A stretch of 64,000 bases of DNA from NCBI GenBank assembly GCA_023213395.1, contig CM041465.1, positions 16,306,001 to 16,370,000 on the forward strand, in the 5' to 3' direction. The position numbers and the translations under genes were made by a program. Of the stretch, positions 55,925 to 64,000 are shown one piece after another. The notes under the pieces are model-generated. The model was not told the origin of the DNA and did no database searches. It saw only the letters and a program-made list of their open reading frames with translations. How positions within the stretch are numbered: the first letter of the stretch is position 1; every line of letters starts with the position of its first letter. The stretch is from Cycas panzhihuaensis. Its lineage: Eukaryota > Cycadophyta.

Positions 55925-58210
55925 TCGAAACTGTTCAAACTTCACCCTTTACAGTAGTTTGGTGAAGATATCGGCCACTTGATCTGTTGTGGGATAGTAA
56001 TCTAATTGAATTATGTCATTATGAACAAGTTCCCTAATCTTGTAGACTTTCGTACTTATGTGTTTGGTATGATCATGAAATACAAGATTTTTTGCCACGC
56101 AGATTGCTGATTGATTATCCACATGAAGACTCGTAGGACTTGTTTGGGTGATATTCAATGTTTCCAATAATTTTCTCATCCATATCACCTCTTTACTGGT
56201 CTCAGAAGTAGTAATGTATTCAGCTTCATCAGTTGAATCTACAACTATTTTATATCATCTAAATCTCCATGATATTGGTGTTGTTCCAAGAAACATTATA
56301 TACCCAGACATAGATCTTCCCATATCTTTATCTCCTGCAAAGTCTGAGCCTATGTATGCAGAAAGCTTGAAGTTTAAATTAGGTTTATATAACATACCAT
56401 ATTTACTGGTCATCTTAAGGTATCTCAACACTACTCTGCACCTTGCCAATGATTTTGCTTAGGATTTGTCATGTAACGAGCAAGAATGCTGACAGAGTGT
56501 ATAATATCTGGCCTTATATTGGTAGTGTAGATGAGACTACCTACAAGTTTCCTATAGAGTGTTGTGTCTGCCTCCCTAATGTCACCTTTAATTGAGAGTT
56601 TGGTGTTAGGATCTAAAGGTAACATCACGGGTTGAGCATCTTTCAACTGAAACTTGGTTAAAAGACCATTGATGTATTTTTCTTAGGAGAGAAAATTTTT
56701 TCCATTCTTTTGTGTTATTTCAATTCCCATGTAATATTTCATCAAACCGAGGTTAGACAATTCAAATGTTTTGCCAAGGTCCTTTTTTAGCTGGCTTATT
56801 GCCTATTCACTATTACCCGTTACTAGCATGTCATCCACAAAGATTATGAGATAAGTGACTTTATCCTTATGGTGCTTGATGAATAATGTTACATCAATAT
56901 CTTGATAGTCATAAACCTCGTATCCAAGTTGCCTCATCCTTTCAGACAACTTGGCAAACCAAGTGCGAGGGGCTTGTTTAAGGCCATATAAGGACTTTTT
57001 GAGCTTGCAAACCTTATGCTCTTGACCTTTGATCTTATATCCTTCTGGCTAAGCCATATAAATTTCTTCTTCAAGATCTCCATTAAGAAACACGGTCTTA
57101 ATATCGAGTTGGTGGATTTTTCAACCCTGTTTAGCAGCTAAGGACACAAGAGTTCTAATTGTAGGCCACTTGGTTGTAGGTGCAAAGACTTCAGTGTAGT
57201 CGATGCCTTCCCTTTGTGTAAATCTTTTAGCTACCAACCTTGCCTTGTGTTTTTTAAGGGTGTTTTCTGGTCTATATTTATTTTTGAACACCCATTTATT
57301 TTAAACTACCTTTCTACCAAGTGGTAGATCAACGAGCTCCCATGTACCATTCTTGATAAGAGATTGGTACTCTTCGTTCATGGCATTTCTGTAAGCTGTA
57401 TGTTTTACAGCTTCTTAGTACGTTAAGGGCTCTTCATTAAGAGTAAGGTGCAATTCTGCTGGTTCAAGCTCAGTATATGATGATTCCTACATCCTTGCTC
57501 TATGGGAAATTCGAGTGCCAGTTTTACCCACCTCATCTGGTCGTATGTCCTTATTGAGTTGGTAGGCTTCTCGAGATTCTTGAGTTGGGAATGATGTCCT
57601 TATTTCTCTAACTTCTTGGTTCTCATCATGTTTACTAAAATGATTATCTTTTGAGGAGGATGTTGATGTGCTTAAGGAAGATGGTCCTTCTACCACTGTT
57701 TTGTCTTTGTCAACTAAAGATTGAGAGGATGGTTCTTCTATAATGGCTTTGCCTTTGTCAACTCTATTATCTTCAAAAGATGGTGTTGGATGTGCACTCA
57801 TTTGTTTAGAGTCACAACTTGTATCCTCCAAGGCTCTATTGTCAGCTTCCAACATTTGAAGTAATTTATGTCTATTCCGCCCCCCCCCCCCCCCCAAATT
57901 TTAGAATTTGAACATCATACTTAATAACATTATTGTAGCGGTGTGAGGGTACTATGGAGTCTAATTTAAGTAATTGATCTTGTGTCTCTGCAAAAATGAC
58001 ATCTCTGGTAATGATGATTTTTCATTGTGAAGGTATGAAGACCCTATACCCTTTCTTATCCATAGGGTATCCAACAAAGATGCCTTTAAGTACCCTTAGC
58101 TAGAGTTTATTTTGATCTGCATCCAGAATATGGGCATAGCATGTAGAGCCAAAAATTCTAAAGTAGTGAACAATGGGGGCTTGTCCTGACCACTTTTCAT
58201 TAGGTGATTG
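55925..58210 (-). pseudogene. Integrase C-terminus-reverse transcriptase-RNase H of copia element C, broken
   Basis: On the - strand: QSPNEKWSGQAPIVHYFRIF and CYAHILDADQNKL (integrase end, 58,210-58,096), a hydrophilic linker starting next to a 16-base G run (57,880-57,895), and RT with VWKLVPLPKGRR-like wording, KARLVAKRFTQ, FLNGDLEEEIYMA, YGLKQAPRTW and FVDDMLVTGN. It continues with YRKLVGSLIYTTNIRPDI. RNase H gives KYGMLYKPN, KDMGRSMSGYIM (usual DKDxRRSTSGY altered), SLHVDNQSAICVAKN and TDQVADIFTKLL at 55,949. It is better preserved than copia A, with fewer than ten breaks. Confidence 0.9.
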
Positions 58211-59073
58211 TGTTGGGATATATTGTGACATATAGACCTTAAGGAAAATGGAATACAGGCTTGTATTGACCAAAGGAATGCAAGTACAGACTGTACAGAG
58301 GTACGCATAGTGGAAAAAGGTGAAAAATATATAATCTGCATACGTATGACAAATGTGTACCTGGTTACGTACCTTTTTGGTATGCATGTAGATAGCAAGG
58401 TACATATGGACAGATCTAACCCAAAGGCACCCAGAAATGATGACATCAGCCCAAAAGGACATATGTACAGATGTATGGATCAAAAAAGACACCATTAAGG
58501 AGACTTAATCAAGTGTTAAAGTGAAAGGGTACCTTGGTGACAAAAATGTATACTTATGACTTTGGGTCATAACCTTTCACCCAAAAGGCATCAAAGGGAC
58601 ATATTTAATGATGCTTTGAGGACCATTCCAATGTGAGAGCCGAGTGATTCAATCCCATGATATACTCTTGAGGGTGAGAGCCAAATATTCAAGGTACGCA
58701 ATAGTGCAGATGCCAGTACATATGACAGCCAATTGGAGCCGTGTATAATGATGAGTACCACTTGGGTACGCATGTAACAGAAGTGTGTATGCTACTGGAA
58801 TGCACAAGAATGCATTCCAGCCCTCTATGTAATCAAACTTATTACTTAATAGAAAGAAGATTTACGTGGAATTAATATTGTATATGTTATATAGCTGAAT
58901 GTGTATTGAATTCTGTGTTATTGCATGATTATACTATGCGGTATGAAGTTAAGAAGGAGTGTGTGTGCTTTCTATGATGATATGTTGACTGTATCATTAA
59001 CTAGACTATAATCTGTGCAATTGACAAGTGTGTTTATCTCATAAGTGTAATAAGATAATCCTCCAAGTCAACA
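58211..59073 (+). repeat. Likely 5' LTR of element D
   Basis: It begins TGTTGGGATATATTGTGACA at the point where copia C breaks off and ends AAGTCAACA before the putative primer site, 863 bp in all. Without the second copy it rests on TG...CA ends and context. It contains about nine words of the type GTACGCAT, TACGTA or GTACATATG (58,299 to 58,770). No gene inside. Confidence 0.68.
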
Positions 59074-59091
59074 TTGGTTCCGTTGCCTACG
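59074..59091 (+). other. Possible primer binding site of element D
   Basis: TTGGTTCCGTTGCCTACG directly follows the LTR end. It starts TGG after one base but does not match the initiator-Met or the Tat primer; which tRNA it could use is not known to me. Confidence 0.4.
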
Positions 59092-59249
59092 TCCATTGAG
59101 GAGGGACAAGGCCAAGGAGTCTCAAAAAGAAGAATGTGTAAAGGGCAGAGGAGCCTGGCTATCGTCATGATGGCAGACTATAACTAAGCCTTCGGCAGCC
59201 AGGGGACCTTCCAATACCACCAAAAACGCCTTCAAGTATGGAGGAGCCT

Positions 59250-60815
59250 CAAAAGGATACTTCACCAAAGGGGAAAGAAACTAGTAGATAAAGAGCATTA
59301 CATTGGGTAAAGGAGTCAAAATTAAGGAGGGCGAGGAGATTAAGTTCATAAAACAACAAGGCTAGAGGACAATACATTGAAGAAGTTGAGGCAAGTGGAG
59401 CCCAGACACCTGAGGAGGAGAATGAGGAGAATAATGGCGAAGGAATGGTATTAACACCAGCCCCAATTAAGGATGATTTGTTTAGCCCAGAATAGGAACA
59501 AAAACCAAAAATAAGGAAGGAACATAAGGATACCCTAAGGGAAGAGGAGAGTATACCGGAGGAGCACACCTTGAAGGACCTAAGTGATAATGAAAAGAGG
59601 GCAGAGGAAGGTCCCTCAGCATATTAGAAAAATAAGCTTACAAGATAGCTTTTTGAAGATTCATCAGAAAAGGGATATGATCAATCATATATAACATTGA
59701 CACCATTAACAATACAAGTACCAGGTGTAGTATAACCTATACATATTAAAACCCCATTTAAGAATCCATTATTTGGAAAGGATAATACTGCAGTAGGCAC
59801 TCCAAGTACATCCCCAAAGGAGGAGAAAATGGAAGAATCACCATCAAGTGGGATACCATTACAATCCCCCAACATGGATGATTATAGAGACTTTGGAAAG
59901 CTGATTTTCAACGACACTTCAGATGCATCTGAACATGTATACCTCTTTCAAAATCTAATTGACATGAAAAAGATTATAGACGAGGATGAGATAAAAGCCA
60001 GATTCGCCTGTACATTGAGGGGAGTATCGTTGGCATGGTACAAAGAAGTAAACAAGAATGACTCATCAGCGAAAATCAAGAAATCATTTGAAGAAAGATT
60101 CCAGAAATTCCGTAGCAACAAAGCAGTGGAAATTGCCCTAAGGGAGATCAAACAAAGGCCAGGAGAATTAGTGTTAACTTACATCAGCAGAATGAAAATC
60201 ATTACGGCCAGTATGATCAATGAAATGGTAACTGACCATAATACGAAGAATTATTTTGTTAGGGGATTGAATGAAAAATTGAGAGCCATGATGCATGCCC
60301 ATCCATTGAAATCATTTAAAAATGCCCAAGATTTAGCATTGGACTTTGAAATGGAGATGGATGCACAGGCAGGAGGACATGACTCCCTCCTATTAAGATT
60401 GCAAGAGGAGATTAGGGAACTCAAGCAAAACCAATATAATTAACCCTTCTGCTAGGTGGGAGTAGTAGAAGAGGAATTAGAACTCGAAGCACTAAGAAAG
60501 GAAGTGGCGAGGTTAAAAATAAGAAATAATAGAGAAGAAGAAATAACAAAGAAAAAAGACCATGCAGGCAGAGTAATCAAATGGTGCCATATCTGTGAAG
60601 AGAATTCACATACGACCAAAGAATGTGAACTTAATCCGAAGAATAGCGCATTGTACCAAAGGGACAAATGGTGCCACATATGCATTGTAGATATGCATAT
60701 GACTAAAGATTGTTTCTATAATCCCAGAGGGAAAGCTTAGGGGAAGGGGAGGCAACCCACCTCAGAATGTTTACAAAACGAGGGGTACACATGAGCCCTC
60801 AAGAAAAAAAGAACC
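59250..60815 (+). pseudogene. Gag of element D, broken
   Basis: An acidic N-terminal stretch (EEENEENNGEGMVLTPAP near 59,410) with stops leads to the intact part from 59,829: a Gag core with LIFNDTSDASEHVYLFQNLI, CTLRGVSLAWYKEV, FRSNKAVEIALREIKQRPGE and YFVRGLNEKLRAMM. A frame break near 60,443 precedes the coiled segment ELEALRKEVARLK and two zinc knuckles, CHICEENSHTTKEC and CHICIVDMHMTKDC (both CX2CX4HX4C, about 60,588 and 60,673). Gag forms the particle and binds the RNA. Pol is cut off by E. The true start is not certain; coding similarity may begin earlier than 59,250. Confidence 0.8.
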
Positions 60816-60823
60816 CATGGGAA

Positions 60824-61465
60824 TGTTGGGTATTGTGACAATAATTATAGGCTTAAACTTATGGCATGTTTTCAGCGTAGTTTCCCCCCCTAATCTTTCT
60901 CAAGGGTTCCAAGGGGGGCGGGAGCCCCCTTGGCTAGGGGGTGCGGGGGGCGCGGAATACCCCTCGCTAGGAGGGAGTTCAGGGGCGATAGCCCCCAACT
61001 CAAAAAATTAACCATGTAAACCTTATTAAAGTGTAAAGAGAATCAGGGTCGTTCAATACAAATACCCTAGATTCTATGGTCAAGAATTAGGTCTTGGATG
61101 TCCTCTCATGTAGCCTATTTTTAGAGCTTTTCTTATTATGTTGTAATGTTATGCAATGCACTGTGAAGAGGGCGGTAGCTAATTGTTGTTTCAGAGAGTG
61201 CTCTATATCTGTGATGTATTGTTTCTCCATTCTGTAACAATAAAGATCAATACCTTTCCTGTGTGGATGTTTCCCTAGCACACTGTTGGGGTTTTACCAT
61301 GTTATATCAGGTGCACATGTGATGTTTGGCTTTCTTTATCTTGTTACTGTATAATCTCTCATTTTAGAACTTGCATGTAATTGTATGTTTCTATTTCTAT
61401 AACTAGTTGTAAGAAAGTAATAGATCTTGGTGGCTGTTAGAGGGTTGGACCTTCTATTCTCAACA
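60824..61465 (+). repeat. 5' LTR of copia element E
   Basis: 642 bp, from TGTTGGGTATTGTGACAATA to ATTCTCAACA, with canonical TG...CA. It carries a GC-rich hairpin block (60,885-60,997) unlike the AT-rich rest, a likely poly-A signal AATAAAG near 61,240, and GTTTCCCTAGCACACTG, shared with A. No gene. Confidence 0.9.
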
Positions 61466-61467
61466 AG

Positions 61468-61480
61468 TGGTATCAGAACC
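61468..61480 (+). other. Primer binding site of element E (initiator tRNA-Met)
   Basis: TGGTATCAGAACC lies two bases after the LTR. It is the TGGTATCAGAGC complement of initiator tRNA-Met used by most plant copia elements, with one G-to-A change. Confidence 0.9.
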
Positions 61481-61544
61481 ACTCTTCTTTTTTTTTTCTT
61501 GCAGCGAGTTTGTGAAGGTTTTGGTGTCAGTGTTTCTACACCAA

Positions 61545-64000
61545 ATGGTAAAACTAGCAAGTGCAAAGTTCAAGGTGGAGAAATTCAATGGCAAGAACAA
61601 CTTCGAGTTGTGGAAGCTAAAAGCATATGATATTCTTGTATAATAGGGTTTGTATAAAGCCCTTGCAGGAAAATCAAAGAAACTCACAGGGATGGACGAT
61701 GATAAATGGGATGATTTAGACAAAAAGGCACTTAGCATAATACGATTGTGCTTGGCAGATGAAGTTTTGTTTAACATCATAGGGGAGCAGACGGCAGCAG
61801 GATTATGGACCCAGTTAGAAGGCCTATATATGACCAAATCAGTAACGAACTAAATCTACTTGAAGAGGCAACTGTACTCATTTTAGATGAAGAAAGGTAT
61901 AAAAATCACTGATTATTTAAATATTTTCAATACTCTTATTTGTCAATTAACTAGTATCGATGTTAAAATTGAGGATGAAGACAAGGTAGTTACCCTGTTA
62001 TGCTCATTACCTAAATCCTGGGATAATATTGTCACCTCAATCAGTTTTAGTACTATAGATGAATTGGAATATGACTTTGTTGTGAGTGCTTTGCTAATGG
62101 AAGAAGTGCGGAGAAAGTCTAGTCTTGAAACCTCCACACCAGAAGCCATGACAGTAAGGGGTAGAACGTTTGAGAGAGGACAAAACTCTAGGGATACATC
62201 AAGATCCAAGTCAAAAAGTAAAAAGAGTAAGCTTAGGTATTGGCATTGTAATAAGACTGGTCACCTCAAGAAGGATTGTTACAAAAGGAAGGAGTTCCAA
62301 AAAAAGGAAGATCCTGCCAAGGAGGCAAATCAGGTGGAGTCAAATCAAGGTATGGATGATGATATCTTGGTTGCTTATAATATTTCTCATTATCACCATG
62401 ATTGGTTATTAGATTTAGGTGCTTCGCACCACATGTGTCCACACAGGAGTTAGTTCTCATCATACCAACCTCTTGATGGTGGTGATGTGCTTATGGGAAA
62501 TGAAGTTTCTTATAAGACAATGGGCATTGATAGCATCAGAATTAAGATGTTCGATGGGGTAGTCATAACATTAATTGAGGTTAGACATGTACCTAATTTG
62601 AAAAGGAATCTAATTTCCTTGGGTGAATTAGATTCAGGTGGTTTTAAGTATACAGGTCATGAAGGAGTCCTAAAGGTATCAAAGGGCACCTTGGTTATTA
62701 TGAAAGCCTTAAAGAGAGGAAATCTTTATATTTTAGTGGGAAGTACAGATGTCAGCCAAGTAGCTACAACGTCAAAGACCCAGAAGATCACCGCCACTAT
62801 GGCATCAAAGACTTGGGCACATGAGTGAGAAAGGACTTAAGGTGCTGATAAACTATAAGTTACTTCCTAACTTGTAGCTTTCAGATTTAGCTTTCTGTAA
62901 ACATTATGTTTTTGGAAAACAGTGTAGACTCAGGTTTAAAGTAAGGAGTCACACTAGTAAAAGCATTATGGATTACATACATTTAGATGTATGGGGACTG
63001 ACCCCTAAAATATCTTATGGAGGATCATTGTATTTTGTTACATTTATAGATGATTACTCTGGGAAGGTATGGGTCTATTTTTTGAAAAGGAACTCTGAAG
63101 TTTTAGTGTGTTTAAGCAGTTCAAGGCTTTAGTTGAGAACATTACTGGTAAGACAATCAAATGTTTAAGAACTGATAATAGAGGTGAGTTTAACTCCTTA
63201 GAATTTGAGAACTATTGTAAAGAAGCTGGGATCGAAAGACACAAGACCACTAACTATACTCCGCAGCAAAATGGCATTGCTGAGTGCATGAATAGGACAC
63301 TCTTGGAAAGAGCAAGAAGCATGCTAAGTAATGCAAGAGTGGAGTAGGGCTTGTGGGCAGAAGTTGTTCAAACAGCTTGCTATCTAGTAAATAGGTCACC
63401 ATCAGTTGCAATAGATTGTAAGATTCTTGAAGAGGTATGGACTGAACATCCGTGTGATTATTCAAATTTAAAAGTTTTTGGTTGTGATGCTTATGCCTGG
63501 ACTGACAAAAGTAAACGTTCAAAGTTGGACCCAAAATACAAGAGATATATCTTTGTTGGTTATGGTGATAAGGATGGTGTGAAGGGATACAAGTTGTGGG
63601 ATCCTACTGCCCACAAAATCACCATTAACAGAGATGTCATATTTGATGAATCTCCCCTTGTAAAATCAAACAGTGTAGAAGCTGAAATGAAACAGGAGCA
63701 GCAAGATGAACATCAACAAGTTAAGTTTGAAATGCAGCCATCTGTGGAATCAGAAGAGCATGAAGATCTTTCTGAAGATGAATCAACAGCAGATTCGCAG
63801 GAGTATGTGGACACTCCTCTGCTAATAGTTAGAAGATCTACATGAGTTAGTCATCCACCTGATAGATACAACCCTTCTATTTTTATTGCTTTAGTTTCTA
63901 ATAATGGTGAGCCCACATGTTATCAGGAAGTAGTAGATGATATCCATAGAGAGAAGTGGATAAGGGCTATGCAGGAAGAGATAGATGCCTTGAAGAAAAA
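61545..64000 (+). pseudogene. Gag-protease-integrase-(RT) of copia element E, broken, partial
   Basis: From ATG 61,545 the frame reads VKLASAKFKVEKFNGKNNFE, then after stops LAGKSKKLTGMDDDKWDDLD and the Gag core to 62,200. The knuckle is YWHCNKTGHLKKDC (first Cys lost). The protease has LLDLGASHHMC (usual DSG). GAG-pre-integrase has GHEGVLKVSKGTLVIMKALK. Integrase has YIHLDVWG, CLRTDNRGEF and NGIAECMNRTLLE (acidic triad apparently kept), YTPQQNG and GYGDKDGVKGYKLWDP. The RT N-terminus AMQEEIDALKK is cut by the window end at 64,000. Breaks differ from those of A, so the two copies decayed independently. Confidence 0.92.

Larger units (their letters stand above)
55132..58210 (-). mobile_element. 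Element C: Ty1/copia element inserted in the F 5' LTR, itself cut by D
   Basis: On the - strand it holds the integrase C-terminus, RT, RNase H, a 3' spacer, a polypurine tract and a short 3' LTR. Its gag, protease and most of integrase are displaced beyond D and E. AACAC at 55,127-55,131 should be its target duplication. It belongs to a different copia group from A and E (different RT wording and a 312-bp LTR). Confidence 0.88.
58211..60823 (+). mobile_element. Element D: 5' part of an LTR element (probably Ty3/gypsy), inserted in C and cut by E
   Basis: It starts with a likely LTR right where copia C's integrase frame is cut, followed by a possible primer site, a leader and a gag gene with two CCHC knuckles. 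It is interrupted at 60,824 by copia E. GATTG (58,206-58,210) would be its target duplication; the other copy is out of view. With no pol visible, the lineage is not settled; the Gag core looks gypsy-like. Confidence 0.72.
60824..64000 (+). mobile_element. Element E: Ty1/copia element (Tnt1/Tork-like), runs off the window
   Basis: The 5' LTR, initiator-Met primer site, gag, protease, integrase and the first codons of RT are present. It is the same family as element A, with similar length of LTR and collinear coding sequence. It is inserted in element D. The 3' half lies beyond the window. Confidence 0.93.

Overview
The window is plant nuclear DNA made almost entirely of old, nested LTR retrotransposons. 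Three things point to a large-genome seed plant: Tat-lineage Ty3/gypsy elements with 2.6-3.1 kb LTRs, Tnt1/Tork-like Ty1/copia elements primed by initiator tRNA-Met, and plant-mobile-domain-like antisense genes inside the gypsy elements. I see no host gene, tRNA, rRNA or CRISPR array. Every coding region carries stops or frameshifts, many of them C-to-T or G-to-A changes, as expected of methylated, silenced repeats. The species cannot be told from this sequence.

Layout, with my own letters for the elements. (1) 1-~7.48 kb: element H, the 3' part of a Tat-like element on the + strand (additional RNase H, antisense gene, two repeat arrays, 3' LTR). (2) ~7.49-25.42 kb: element A, a 5'-truncated copia, split by element B (10,333-24,201; two LTRs; 5-bp target duplication AGGGG). 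(3) 25.42-26.32 kb: element I, the integrase C-terminus of another Tat element, followed by its 3' spacer. (4) 26,322-55,131: element F on the - strand, the only Tat copy here with a full gag-PR-RT-RNaseH-INT order. It is split by element G (33,666-46,224; duplication GCACC). (5) F's 5' LTR is cut by copia C (- strand, from 55,132). C is cut by element D (from 58,211), and D is cut by copia E (60,824 to the window end). The nest is five deep: I > F > C > D > E.

The Tat elements share one plan: LTR, PBS (TGGCGACCATRCTGGGGA), gag with a CX2HX4HX4C finger, protease with DNGSS, pol, a non-coding module, an antisense gene, an RNase H-like domain of the 'additional' type, PPT, LTR. B and G are non-autonomous: RT, RNase H and the integrase core are gone (B lost integrase entirely), but gag-PR, the non-coding module and the antisense gene remain. 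Presumably they relied on F-like copies for reverse transcription and integration.

The most interesting signals are in the non-coding and antisense parts. First, an antisense gene with a plant-mobile-domain-like N-terminal half occurs in four elements (H, B, F, G). Second, a cluster of strong hairpins lies about 140-160 nt upstream of that gene in H, B and F; its position is conserved but its sequence is not. Third, a module just after pol combines ATGAGCCTAAACTACC, a stem with compensatory change and a GGTTCC/GGAACC hairpin; two different pol deletions spare it, and its core motif is amplified into an array in H.
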